Of a stretch of 64,000 bases of DNA, positions 52,774-61,572 are shown one piece after another. Location: assembly GCF_016925635.1 (NCBI RefSeq), contig NZ_CP070490.1:3292001-3356000 (forward strand), given 5' to 3'. The translations under genes were made by a program, and so were the position numbers. The first letter of the stretch is position 1. Every line of letters starts with the position of its first letter. Origin of the DNA: Lysinibacillus fusiformis (lineage in GTDB: Bacteria > Bacillota > Bacilli > Bacillales_A > Planococcaceae). The notes below the pieces were generated by a model. That model worked only from the letters and a program-made list of their open reading frames with translations. It ran no database searches and was not told the DNA's origin.

Positions 52774-52978
52774 AGGAGGCCTCCTTTTAAAACGCTGAAT
52801 CAGGTATTACTAATGTAGCATAGAAAATTTTAACAAGGATAAATTGTTTGATAAGAGGTTTTATTTGATGGATAACAGGTTCTTTTTAAGCGATAGCAAA
52901 CAGCTCAAAAGTCAGCCCGGTAGAAAAAAAGATGCTTAAACGTCATAATAGGCTTATCGAGTTGAAGGGGTTGCTACT

Positions 52979-54007
52979 ATGTTTGTTTTTGATAAGCATA
53001 TGTTCATCACATTATGCATTGGTTTAATAGGTGCTGTGATTTTTCAATTTTTACATATACCGATGCCTTGGTTGTTAGGAGCGATTACAGCGGTGCTCAT
53101 CGTGCAGCTATCAACCAATGTCCAGTTAAAATGGCATCATTCTTTCCGTAATTTTGGTTTAGTTGTAGCAGGGTATTCTATCGGCTATGCCTTTACGCCA
53201 GAAGCTGTACAGGATATTAAGCTTTTTTTAGGAAGCATGGTCGTGTTAAACATCCTATTTATTTTGCTATTTTTTGCGGTGAGTTTTCTTGTTGCAAAGC
53301 GTACCGATTTGGATTTTGCGACTGCCTTAACGTGCTGTGTACCTGGGGGCATGTCACAGGTTGTGGCATTTGCTGAGGAGCAAGAAGACATGGATATGGT
53401 GGTCATCACGTTCTTTCAAATCCTTCGTGTTCTTTTAATCGTTGGCTTTGTTCCTTTAATGGTGGCAGGAGCAGGCGGCAATAGTTCTATGATTGATGGA
53501 GCGTATACATGGAGCCTTGTTGGCATACTTGTTGTATGTGGTGGCGCAGGGTGGCTGGCACAAAAGCTAAAAATTCCAACAGGCTATATGCTTGGCCCAG
53601 TGTTTTTATTAATGGGTATAAATATGGCAGGGGTGGAAGTGCCGAAATTACCGCTATCATTACTACATATCGCCCAACTCATGCTTGGAATTTATATTGG
53701 GTTGTTATTGAAAAAAGAGGATTTACATTTATCGAAGAAGCATATCTTTTATGCATTTGTCTCAGCAGGCATTTTTATCGGAGCAGCCTATGGTTTAACA
53801 TTTGTGATGACAGCGTTGTACAGCCTTGATTTTAGGACAAGCTTTTTAAGTATTGTTCCTGGCGGTCTTGATCAAATGGGAATTATCGCCGCATCTGTAC
53901 ATGCCAATGTCACGATTGTTACGGCTTTTCAGCTATTTCGTGTACTAGTGGTCTCAATTTTCCTTGTGCCTGTGGTGAAAATATTTGTGAAAAAAGTGAA
54001 AACATGA
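52979..54007 (+). CDS. AbrB-type membrane protein (putative ammonia monooxygenase family)
   Basis: A 342-residue protein with about ten membrane segments and an internal duplication. Each half has the block P-x-P-W-L-x-G (IPMPWLLGAITAVLIVQL and IPTGYMLGPVFLLMGIN) and the block VPGG (CCVPGGMSQVVAFAEEQ and SIVPGGLDQMGIIAASV). This matches family PF05145, named AbrB in databases but unrelated to the DNA-binding AbrB. Transport or regulation has been suggested; function unknown. GAAGGGG lies upstream of the ATG. Confidence 0.87.
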   Translation: MFVFDKHMFITLCIGLIGAVIFQFLHIPMPWLLGAITAVLIVQLSTNVQLKWHHSFRNFGLVVAGYSIGYAFTPEAVQDIKLFLGSMVVLNILFILLFFAVSFLVAKRTDLDFATALTCCVPGGMSQVVAFAEEQEDMDMVVITFFQILRVLLIVGFVPLMVAGAGGNSSMIDGAYTWSLVGILVVCGGAGWLAQKLKIPTGYMLGPVFLLMGINMAGVEVPKLPLSLLHIAQLMLGIYIGLLLKKEDLHLSKKHIFYAFVSAGIFIGAAYGLTFVMTALYSLDFRTSFLSIVPGGLDQMGIIAASVHANVTIVTAFQLFRVLVVSIFLVPVVKIFVKKVKT

Positions 54008-54039
54008 GGGGGCAATGAATCAACCTCTCATGTTTTTCT
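54001..54039 (+). terminator. Terminator after the AbrB-type gene
   Basis: AACATGAG / CTCATGTT followed by TTTCTTT; the stem overlaps the stop codon of the gene. Confidence 0.7.
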
Positions 54040-54117
54040 TTATGCTAATTTCGATCATTCATACAATTTTTTAGTATGGAACTTTTGAATAATGATAAAT
54101 GAACGTTAAATTTTCCC

Positions 54118-54146
54118 TTTCCAAATAATCTGAATAATGTTATGAT
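54118..54146 (+). promoter_or_regulatory. Promoter of the ABC-F leader
   Basis: -35 TTTCCA (54118-54123), 17-bp spacer ending in TGT, -10 TATGAT (54141-54146) with the extended TGn element. Predicted transcript start near 54153, about 13 nt before the leader ORF's ribosome-binding site and 270 nt before the ABC-F start codon. Confidence 0.6.
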
Positions 54147-54179
54147 AGCCATAACTATTATGAACGGAGGTGAAAAGGA

Positions 54180-54320
54180 ATGAATAAAAACGCTACGAAA
54201 ACATGTGTAAAAGTGGATACAGCTATGTATTTTGCACGTGTGATTACTTTCGATTTTGCGAACAAAGGGATAGGTCTGTCCATTTTTAAGCAAAATCAAA
54301 TAACAAACGTAGCGAATTAA
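54180..54320 (+). CDS. 46-residue leader peptide upstream of the ABC-F gene
   Basis: A short ORF with an excellent ribosome-binding site (GGAGGTG at 54166-54172, 7 nt before the ATG). The product starts MNKNATKTCVKVDTAMYFAR and ends with KQNQITNVAN. It has no signal peptide or membrane segment and resembles nothing I know. It lies between a good promoter and a strong terminator, directly ahead of an ABC-F ribosome-protection-like gene. The most reasonable role is a regulatory leader whose translation state decides whether the terminator forms. The peptide itself may have no other role. Confidence 0.6.
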   Translation: MNKNATKTCVKVDTAMYFARVITFDFANKGIGLSIFKQNQITNVAN

Positions 54321-54348
54321 CCATTCTTTTTCACACATTTAAATGAGA

Positions 54349-54382
54349 AGAAGACTGCTTGTTAAGGAGCAGTCTTTTTTGT
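54349..54382 (+). terminator. Intrinsic terminator / attenuator ahead of the ABC-F gene
   Basis: AAGACTGCT (54351-54359) / AGCAGTCTT (54368-54376) with an 8-nt loop and a six-T run, 43 bp before the ABC-F ATG. An alternative pairing of TTCTT and CATTT (in 54323-54340) with AAATG and AAGAA (54341-54352) would use the left flank and first bases of this stem, as an antiterminator could. Confidence 0.75.
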
Positions 54383-54424
54383 GTTCTAAAGATGTTTTCG
54401 CACGTTTCATTGGAGGAAAAAACG

Positions 54425-56224
54425 ATGCAAATGAAAGCTGAACAAATCCAAAAAATTATGGGTGGGAATATATTATTCGAGAATTTACAGCTAGAGGTAA
54501 ATAAAGGCGAGCATGTGGCCATTGTTGGCGTGAATGGCAGTGGTAAAACGACTTTATTACAGCTACTAGCAGGGGTAGAGATGCCTGAAAAAGGTCGAAT
54601 TATTAAAAGTAAAGAAGCGACGATTGGCTACTTACACCAAATTCCACACTACCCACAGCATGCTGTGAAAGAAGTGCTGGAGGAAGCATTTGCGGATATT
54701 TATGCAATTAAGGGAAAAATGACGGCACTTGAGCAAGAGATGCAGTCGACTGTCACAGATAAAATACTCTTACAATATGGTCAACTGCAGGAGCAATTTA
54801 TGCTAGCAGGGGGCTATGAAGTAGATGCCCAGTTGGCAATGATTGCACATGGACTGGGCATAGTAGATTTGCTGGAGCAACCTTTTAGTAACTTAAGTGG
54901 TGGAGAAAAAACAAAGGTTATGCTTGGACAAATTTTATTGAAAAAGCCCTCTATTTTGTTATTAGATGAACCAACGAACCATCTGGATATGCAAGCCATT
55001 GAGTGGCTTGAAAATTATGTGCGAAACTTTGAGGGGATTGTCATTGTCGTATCCCATGATCGTCAATTTATGAATCAAGTAGCCCAGAAGATTATCGAAA
55101 TTGAGGATGGGGAGGCTTTTACGTATAACGGCCATTATGATGCTTTTATAGCACAAAAAGAAGCAAAAATTGAACAACAGTTTGCAAACTATGAAGAGCA
55201 GCAAAAGAAAATTAAAAAGATGCAAGAAACGATAAAACGATTAAAGCAGTGGGCGAATGAGGCGAATCCACCAAACGCCTCGATGCATCGACGTGCAAAA
55301 AGTATGGAAAAAGCATTAGCACGTATTGAGCGAGTAAAGAAGCCCCTCACTAAAAAGAAAATGAATTTAGCGTTAACGATGGCTGAACGTAGTGGCAAAG
55401 AGGTAGTGCTATTGCAAGACATTGATCATGGCTTTGATAAGCCTTTATTGAAAGACAGCAATCTAGCTGTTTATTTTGGAGAAAGATTAGCGATTGTTGG
55501 GAGTAATGGTAGTGGAAAATCAACATTATTAAAAATGATGTTAGGTGAAATCGTTCCTAATCAGGGAGTGTGTCATATTGGGAGCAATGTGAAATTTGGC
55601 TACCTCTCCCAGCAATTTGAACATCAAAACCCTGCTATCCGATTAATTGATGCCTTTCGTGAACGTGTCGCCGTGTCAGAAGCGGAAGCCCGTCATATAC
55701 TCGCACGATTTTTGTTCTATGGCTATGATGTCTTTAAAAAAGTGAAGGACTTAAGTGGTGGAGAAAAAATGCGTTTGCGTTTAGCACAATTAATGCATGA
55801 GGATATCAATGTCTTAATCTTAGATGAGCCCACAAACCATTTAGATATTGAAGCAAGAGAAGTATTGGAAGAAACACTAGAATCCTTTGAAGGCACAATT
55901 ATTGGGGTGTCACATGACCGTTATTTCTTACAGAAAATTTTCTCGAAAACGGCGTGGATTGAAAACCAAACGATTCAGGTTTTTGAGGGAGATTATGAGT
56001 GGGCTAGACAAAAACGACAGGAGTTCGCAAAGAAAACGATTGAACAACAACCTGCGAATAAAACGCAGCCAGCAAAAAAAGAATTAACGATTGAACAACA
56101 AATTGAAAAATTAGAGATAAAACTACAAGAACCATCGCTTGCTAAAGAACAACGGCAGAAGCTTGAATTGCAATTAGAGCATTTATATGAAAGATGGTTT
56201 GAAGGGGGAGCGGAGCATGTTTAA
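54425..56224 (+). CDS. ABC-F family ATPase (ribosome-protection-like)
   Basis: A 599-residue protein with two ABC domains and no membrane segments. Walker A GVNGSGKTT (35-43) and GSNGSGKST, signatures LSGGEKTKV and LSGGEKMRL, Walker B LLLDEPTNHLDMQ and LILDEPTNHLDIE. The linker (WANEANPPNASMHRRAKSMEKALARIERVKKP) between the domains is the part that reaches the ribosomal tRNA sites. ABC-F proteins either protect ribosomes from antibiotics (Vga/Lsa/Msr/VmlR) or ease stalled translation. The upstream leader ORF and terminator argue for an antibiotic-inducible type. The ATG at 54425 has GGAGG 8 nt upstream. It overlaps the GNAT gene by 8 nt. Confidence 0.9.
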   Translation: MQMKAEQIQKIMGGNILFENLQLEVNKGEHVAIVGVNGSGKTTLLQLLAGVEMPEKGRIIKSKEATIGYLHQIPHYPQHAVKEVLEEAFADIYAIKGKMTALEQEMQSTVTDKILLQYGQLQEQFMLAGGYEVDAQLAMIAHGLGIVDLLEQPFSNLSGGEKTKVMLGQILLKKPSILLLDEPTNHLDMQAIEWLENYVRNFEGIVIVVSHDRQFMNQVAQKIIEIEDGEAFTYNGHYDAFIAQKEAKIEQQFANYEEQQKKIKKMQETIKRLKQWANEANPPNASMHRRAKSMEKALARIERVKKPLTKKKMNLALTMAERSGKEVVLLQDIDHGFDKPLLKDSNLAVYFGERLAIVGSNGSGKSTLLKMMLGEIVPNQGVCHIGSNVKFGYLSQQFEHQNPAIRLIDAFRERVAVSEAEARHILARFLFYGYDVFKKVKDLSGGEKMRLRLAQLMHEDINVLILDEPTNHLDIEAREVLEETLESFEGTIIGVSHDRYFLQKIFSKTAWIENQTIQVFEGDYEWARQKRQEFAKKTIEQQPANKTQPAKKELTIEQQIEKLEIKLQEPSLAKEQRQKLELQLEHLYERWFEGGAEHV

Positions 56225-57008
56225 TTTAGAACGCATTATGCAGCTTGATATAGATTATGTGAAGAGTTTTAGCGAAGTGGAGGTTTGTAAGGAGGGGGTC
56301 TTATTTTACAATCAGGCTATCCCAACCTATTATGATGCAAATCATGCACAGATTTGGGGGAAGATTGAACAGCCGGATCTATTTTTACAAAACATCAAAG
56401 ATTTCTATCAATCAAAGTCTCTGATTCCACGAATTTATTTGTATAATCTTGAAGAAAACCATTTATGTATAGAGGCATTAGAGACGCATGGCTTTCAATA
56501 TGAGCAATTTGTGAATGAAATTCAGTACTGGAACGGTGAATATACGCCACTTCCACCTAATTCTGCCATCCAAATTGAGCGTGTAACGGATGTGAATATG
56601 GAGGAAGCATTAGCAGTAGAAATGAGCATTGCTGCTTTTGGGGAGCCTTCTTTAATAAAAAAGGCATTTGAGCAAACGTATCATTCATCACATTTTACGT
56701 ATTATTTATTAAGACTAGATGGGGTGGCGTGCTGTTCGGCAAATATTTTTATATCAGGAAATCAAGGAAGGATTGAAAGTGTTGCAACAACGGAAAGCTA
56801 TCGAGGACGTGGTTTAATCGGCTATATGCTGCAGCATATCCAACAGCAATCAGTCAAGCTGGGATTGGACGATCTTTGGATATTACCGATTAGTGAACAG
56901 GTTGCCAAGGTCTATGAAAAGGCAAATTTTCAATCGGTGGGCTCCATTGCATCCATCCATGCATTTACTGAAGGGAAGAGCATTCAAGACATTCGCCAAC
57001 AGGCTTAA
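56217..57008 (+). CDS. GNAT-family N-acetyltransferase
   Basis: A 263-residue protein whose C-terminal half is a GNAT domain: VACCSANIFISGNQGRIESVATTESYRGRGLIGYMLQHIQQQSVKLGLDDLWILPISEQVAKVYEKANFQSVG, with the acetyl-CoA loop RGRGL. The N-terminal half is a degenerate GNAT-like fold. The ATG at 56217 follows GGGGGAGCGGAG and lies inside the end of the ABC-F gene, so expression is coupled to that gene and to its attenuator. A role in antibiotic or small-molecule acetylation is possible, but the substrate is unknown. Confidence 0.87.
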   Translation: MFNLERIMQLDIDYVKSFSEVEVCKEGVLFYNQAIPTYYDANHAQIWGKIEQPDLFLQNIKDFYQSKSLIPRIYLYNLEENHLCIEALETHGFQYEQFVNEIQYWNGEYTPLPPNSAIQIERVTDVNMEEALAVEMSIAAFGEPSLIKKAFEQTYHSSHFTYYLLRLDGVACCSANIFISGNQGRIESVATTESYRGRGLIGYMLQHIQQQSVKLGLDDLWILPISEQVAKVYEKANFQSVGSIASIHAFTEGKSIQDIRQQA

Positions 57009-57021
57009 ATAGCTACACATA

Positions 57022-57069
57022 AAGATCGCCAAATTCCTGTAGTGCTTACAAGGAATTTGGCGATTTTTT
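57022..57069. terminator. Bidirectional terminator
   Basis: ATCGCCAAATTCCT / AGGAATTTGGCGAT with T-runs on both strands, between the convergent GNAT and 5'-nucleotidase genes. Confidence 0.85.
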
Positions 57070-58630
57070 AGAACTGTACTTGCCAATTTTGATTACAAGT
57101 TGCTTGGATGCAGGGATGCTTTAAAATATAATCAGCAATTAATTCAGTCATATCCATTTGTATTTCTTTTACAACGGGGCGAGTTCTTAAAAAGTCAAAA
57201 TTTCCTGCTCCTGTAGCACGATAGCTGCTCATTACGACATTAAATTCCTCATCCTTATTAATAACCTTGCCGTTGTACAATAGTTTCGTCACACGTTCTC
57301 CAATAGGTTTGGATATGTCAAAGCTGTACTCGATTCCCTCCCACATATCATAATTATAGGGCTGTGCCTTAGGATGCAGAAAAGCTTCTGCGACTTTTAG
57401 CTGTCCTCCCTCGACTGTAAAATAGCTAGCCGATTGTTCAAGGGCCTGTAAGATGTCCTGTCCAGTTAATCGAAGTACCTTTAAAGTATTGGCATAAATG
57501 TAGTTTGTAACAATATCACGCATGGTGACAGCTTGCTTTAAGCCACCTCGTTCATCATGAAAAAGAGCCGTACAAGAAATTGAAGCCCCAGACTTCGCCA
57601 TTTGAATGCGATTAATAAATTCTATATAAGGATGTTCTTGAATACGCGCCAGAAAAGGATTTTCGATTTGCAAATCTCCTTCAATCACGCCAATCGTTTC
57701 ATCTAACCAAGCTTCGGTTTTTTCAAATGTAGGAGAGATGATCTGGCAAACGGATTTTTGAGGTATCGTGTTTTCCGAGCTATAAATAAGTACAGGTGTA
57801 TGAGCAATGGATTGAATCGTATGTTGCTCATCCATTACAACCTCTAGTTCAATCATTGCAATGCAAGTCCCTTTAGAACCAGGCTGAACAATAGATTTCC
57901 CATTGATCTTCGTGCTAATCTCTCGATGTTGATGACCAGAAATGATAATGTCTACTTCTTCAATTTCTGCGCACATGCGGTATCCTTGATTTTCACCATC
58001 TTCTGCTTCAAGTAATTCTCCCGTTTCAAGATTTCGTTCAAAGCCCCCATGATAGCAAAGAATAAGCACGTCAATTTGTTCATTCGCACGAATCCATTTT
58101 GCCCAGTAGCTAGCACTTGAAAAGGCATCCTCAAAGTGAAGTCCCTGGATATGTAGGGGTTCCTCCCATTTTTCCACAAAATGTGTTGTCACACCCAAAA
58201 TAGCTAGTCGAACGTCCTCTATTTCTTTTATTATATAAGGCTTCGTAAAAGGCTTGCCATCCTCCGTAACAATATTCGCTCCCAGCCATGGGAAATTCGA
58301 TTGGCTTATAACGGATTGTAATGTCTGTTGACCATAATTAAATTCATGATTACCGAATACCATGGCGTCGTATTGAAGCTCATTGGCGACCTGAATCAAT
58401 GGATTGAGTTCCTGAGCTTGAAATTTCTGATGGTAAAAAGTCATGGGACTTCCCTGAATAAAATCACCATTATCAATTAAAAGGGTAGGCATTTCAAGTC
58501 TTTTTTTTTCAATGATGGTTGCGAGCTTTGCTAAACCCAGTGCTTCATGATGGTCGTTTCGGAAAGTAGTGGGCATTATATAGCCATGAATATCGCTAGT
58601 GGCAAGTATTTGTAAGGTTTTTACTGTCAT
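57068..58630 (-). CDS. Bifunctional metallophosphatase / 5'-nucleotidase
   Basis: A 520-residue UshA/YunD-type enzyme without an obvious signal peptide. Metallophosphoesterase motifs: TSDIHGY, DNGDFIQGSP, GNHEFNYG, the His region CYHGGFERN and SGHQHRE. The C-terminal domain (about 340-520) is the 5'-nucleotidase substrate domain (GASISCTALFHDERGGL...NTLKVLRLTGQDILQALEQSASYF). It hydrolyses nucleotides or related phosphoesters. The ATG at 58630 has GGAGG 8 nt upstream; the frame from 58660 adds residues before that site. It is divergent from the phosphonate importer genes, which may link it to phosphorus supply. Confidence 0.9.
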   Translation of the reverse strand: MTVKTLQILATSDIHGYIMPTTFRNDHHEALGLAKLATIIEKKRLEMPTLLIDNGDFIQGSPMTFYHQKFQAQELNPLIQVANELQYDAMVFGNHEFNYGQQTLQSVISQSNFPWLGANIVTEDGKPFTKPYIIKEIEDVRLAILGVTTHFVEKWEEPLHIQGLHFEDAFSSASYWAKWIRANEQIDVLILCYHGGFERNLETGELLEAEDGENQGYRMCAEIEEVDIIISGHQHREISTKINGKSIVQPGSKGTCIAMIELEVVMDEQHTIQSIAHTPVLIYSSENTIPQKSVCQIISPTFEKTEAWLDETIGVIEGDLQIENPFLARIQEHPYIEFINRIQMAKSGASISCTALFHDERGGLKQAVTMRDIVTNYIYANTLKVLRLTGQDILQALEQSASYFTVEGGQLKVAEAFLHPKAQPYNYDMWEGIEYSFDISKPIGERVTKLLYNGKVINKDEEFNVVMSSYRATGAGNFDFLRTRPVVKEIQMDMTELIADYILKHPCIQATCNQNWQVQF

Positions 58631-58812
58631 ATGTGATCCTCCGATCATTAGTATACCCATAGTATATAAAGTTATAGCTAGAAAATTAGTGTATTTACAA
58701 TATCAAAATACTATTTTACGAATTAGACACATATATTTACTCTCTTTTAATACTAGGAAAATATTTACTGTTTATACTGAGGAAGCATTTCAAAAATGGG
58801 GAGGATAACACT

Positions 58813-59886
58813 TTGAAGAAATTACTACTTTTCACGTTAACATGCATGCTTTCTGTATTTTTGATGGCATGTGGAAATGAGGCTTCGAGTACATCGAATA
58901 CTGATAAAACGGTCGAGACATCTACTGATGCAGGTGGCAATGAATCTGTAGAAAAATTAACGATTGGCTTTGTGCCTTCGCGTAATCCAGATGAAATCAT
59001 TACAGCAACGGAGCCTTTAAAGGGGCTACTGAAGGACGAGCTAGCAAAATTAGGTTTTGATGTAGAGGAAATCGATATTACGGTAGGTACAAACTTTGAA
59101 GCAGTAGGGGAAGCCTTATCCGCAGGTACTACCGATATTGGCTTAATTCCTGGTGGGACTTATGTGCTTTATGATGATGGTGCAGAAGTCATTTTAACCG
59201 CTACACGTGCAGGCTTAAATAATGATTCGGATAATCCAGTTGATTGGAATCAAAATAAACCAACTGCACCGACAACAACACAAGCCACTTCGTATAGAGC
59301 CATCTTAGTAGCAGGTCCATCTGAGAAAGGCAAGGCATTAGCAGCAAAAGTCAATAACGGTGAAAAATTAACGTTTGAGGATTTAAATACTGTTACTTGG
59401 AATGTGATGTCCTCTTCCTCACCAGCAGGCTATATTTACCCAACACTATGGTTACACGAGAATTTCGAAAAGACGATTCCTGATTTAGCGAAGGTTGTCC
59501 AGGCCGATTCCTATGGTAGTGCCTTTGCACGTTTAGCGGCAGGACAAACGGATGTTTTGGTCACATATGCAGACGCACGTCGTGATTATGAGGAAAGCTG
59601 GCAAGGCGAATTCGACCGCTCTGCTTCTATTTGGGAGGAGACAGATTTACTCGGGGTAATGCCAGCCATTTATAACGATACGATTAGCGTAAGTAAAAAC
59701 TCAAAGGTTATGACGGAAGACTTGAAAAAGGCCGTTCAACAGGCATTCATCAATATTGGCAACACGGACAAAGGGAAAGAAGTGATTGCAATCTATAGTC
59801 ATGAAGGCTATCAGGCAGCAAAGGATCGTGATTATGACAATGAGCGTAAGGCACAAGAATTAGTGCAAAATTTAGGTTCGAACTAA
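58813..59886 (+). CDS. phnD: Phosphonate-type ABC transporter binding lipoprotein
   Basis: A 357-residue lipoprotein with a TTG start (GGGGAGG 9 nt upstream) and lipobox LMAC. PhnD-family body: LTIGFVPSRNPDEIITATEPLKGLLKDELAKLGFDVEEIDI and VGEALSAGTTDIGLIPGGTYVLY, then YIYPTLWLHENFEK. These proteins bind phosphonates or phosphite outside the cell. It leads a phnD-phnC-phnE-phnE operon. I looked for Pho-box repeats in the upstream 150 bp and found only weak T-rich matches. A hairpin separates it from phnC. Confidence 0.9.
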   Translation: MKKLLLFTLTCMLSVFLMACGNEASSTSNTDKTVETSTDAGGNESVEKLTIGFVPSRNPDEIITATEPLKGLLKDELAKLGFDVEEIDITVGTNFEAVGEALSAGTTDIGLIPGGTYVLYDDGAEVILTATRAGLNNDSDNPVDWNQNKPTAPTTTQATSYRAILVAGPSEKGKALAAKVNNGEKLTFEDLNTVTWNVMSSSSPAGYIYPTLWLHENFEKTIPDLAKVVQADSYGSAFARLAAGQTDVLVTYADARRDYEESWQGEFDRSASIWEETDLLGVMPAIYNDTISVSKNSKVMTEDLKKAVQQAFINIGNTDKGKEVIAIYSHEGYQAAKDRDYDNERKAQELVQNLGSN

Positions 59887-59903
59887 TAGTCCGTTATGGT
59901 GGT

Positions 59904-59947
59904 GAAGAATCTGTGACTTGCGGATACCCGCAGAAAGCAGATTCTTC
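59904..59947 (+). other. Hairpin between phnD and phnC
   Basis: GAAGAATCTG (59904-59913) / CAGATTCTTC (59938-59947) with an inner GCGG/CCGC pair and a pyrimidine-rich tail. It may partly terminate or stabilise the message so that the binding protein is made in excess over the transporter. Confidence 0.55.
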
Positions 59948-59986
59948 TTTCATTCTGTGAGATTCTTGTAGAAATGGAGCGGTACA

Positions 59987-60790
59987 ATGATTGAATTTAA
60001 AAGGGTAGAAAAACGTTATCCGAATGGCTTACTTGCCTTAAATCAAATTAATCTTCAAATTGAGCAAGGTGAATTTGTCGCCATCATCGGCTTATCGGGT
60101 GCAGGGAAATCAACACTGCTACGTTGTATTAATAAAATGCACGATATTACTGGGGGAACCTTGCATGTCAATCATGTGAACGTGCATCAACTAAAGGGCA
60201 AGAGCATTCGCCAGCTACGCCGTAATATCGGCATGATTTTTCAATCTTTTAATCTTGTTACGCGTGTATCAGTCTTGAAAAATGTCCTTGTTTCCTTTGT
60301 ACCGAATATGCCTGTTTGGCGAAAAATTTTAGGTATATTTACGAAAGAAGAGAAGCGTAGAGCGTTAATGGCTCTCGATCAGGTCGGTATTTTAGATAAG
60401 GCTTATGTACGTGTCGATCAGTTATCAGGCGGACAACAACAGCGCGTTGCCTTAGCGCGTACACTTGCTCAAAATCCTCAAATTATTTTAGCTGACGAGC
60501 CAGTTGCATCCCTTGACCCCGTAACAGCAAAGCAAGTAATGGAGGATTTTAAACGCATTAATCAAGAGCTAAACATGACCATTTTAATTAACATCCATCA
60601 TGTAGATCTAGCATTAGCTTACGCAACACGTGTTATAGGCGTGCGTAGTGGTGAAATTGTCTTTGATGGGCAAGCAGATGAAATCAACGAGGAAACGCTT
60701 GCCTTCATCTATCACAATACCAATCAAGAGAGAGGCGTAACGAAGTATGCAATGGAAGCTGCTATCACCGAAAAAAATAGTATTGCCTAA
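59987..60790 (+). CDS. phnC: Phosphonate ABC transporter ATPase
   Basis: A 267-residue ATPase: Walker A GLSGAGKST, Q loop MIFQSFNLVTRVSVLKNVL, signature LSGGQQQRVALARTL, Walker B IILADEPVASLDP, H loop NIHHVDLA. The FTKEEKRRALMALDQVGI stretch before the signature is typical of PhnC. It overlaps the first permease by 44 nt in another frame, so these are likely translated together. Energises uptake of phosphonate or phosphite. Confidence 0.92.
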   Translation: MIEFKRVEKRYPNGLLALNQINLQIEQGEFVAIIGLSGAGKSTLLRCINKMHDITGGTLHVNHVNVHQLKGKSIRQLRRNIGMIFQSFNLVTRVSVLKNVLVSFVPNMPVWRKILGIFTKEEKRRALMALDQVGILDKAYVRVDQLSGGQQQRVALARTLAQNPQIILADEPVASLDPVTAKQVMEDFKRINQELNMTILINIHHVDLALAYATRVIGVRSGEIVFDGQADEINEETLAFIYHNTNQERGVTKYAMEAAITEKNSIA

Positions 60791-61562
60791 TGGCAAAGAA
60801 GTACTGGAGAAACGTTCGTTCATACCGGGCGTGTGGCTTATTCTATTCATTCTAACCGTACTTGCTATTCGAATTACGGGCTTTAGCCTAGATATTTTAG
60901 TTAACCGAATACAACAGTTTTTTGTCATCCTACAACAGATGATTCCGCCAAATTGGGGCTATTTATCAAAGCTATGGCAGCCCCTCTTTGATACGATTAA
61001 AATGTCATTATTTGGTTCGATTGCAGGGGCTCTATGTGCCTTACCAATCGCTATACTTGCTGCGACCAATATAACAAAGCAGAAAGGATTGGCGATGATG
61101 TGCAAGTTTATTTTAAGTTTGCTTCGAACTTTACCAACCTTGATTATTGCTCTAATTGCGACATTTATTTTTGGGCTTGGCACGATGGCAGGCACTGTAG
61201 CCATTTTCTTATTTACCATTGCCTATGTTGGCAAGCTATTATATGAGCAAATAGAAAACGCTAATATGGAAGCCTATGAGGCCATGCAGTCGATGGGATT
61301 AACGACCATGCAAGCATTTCGTTATGCCATCTTGCCACAAATTCTTCCTAACTACTTGTCGACCTCCTTATTTTGCTTTGAAGGGAACGTTCGTTACGCA
61401 TCTATTTTAGGGTATGTCGGTGCAGGGGGGATAGGTTTGCTGCTCAATGAAAGCCTAGGGTGGAGAAGCTATGAAAATGTGGGCATGATTTTGTTGATGC
61501 TTGTTTGTACCGTTTTTCTCATTGAGACAACGAGTGAATATTTCCGCAAAAAATTAATGTAG
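60747..61562 (+). CDS. phnE: Phosphonate ABC transporter permease 1
   Basis: A 271-residue permease with about six membrane segments; the BPD-transport EAA loop is EAYEAMQSMGLTTMQAFRYAILPQILPNYLS and the end GYVGAGGIGLLLNESLGWRSYENVG is PhnE-like. The ATG at 60747 sits inside the end of phnC, with AGAGAGG 10 nt upstream. It pairs with the second permease to form the channel. Confidence 0.9.
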   Translation: MQWKLLSPKKIVLPNGKEVLEKRSFIPGVWLILFILTVLAIRITGFSLDILVNRIQQFFVILQQMIPPNWGYLSKLWQPLFDTIKMSLFGSIAGALCALPIAILAATNITKQKGLAMMCKFILSLLRTLPTLIIALIATFIFGLGTMAGTVAIFLFTIAYVGKLLYEQIENANMEAYEAMQSMGLTTMQAFRYAILPQILPNYLSTSLFCFEGNVRYASILGYVGAGGIGLLLNESLGWRSYENVGMILLMLVCTVFLIETTSEYFRKKLM

Positions 61563-61572
61563 AGGTGATGTT

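Noticed and set aside
58661..58812. Pho box upstream of phnD
   Set aside because: T-rich hexamers with about 11-bp spacing can be picked out, but the matches to TTAACA-like repeats are too weak in such AT-rich DNA.
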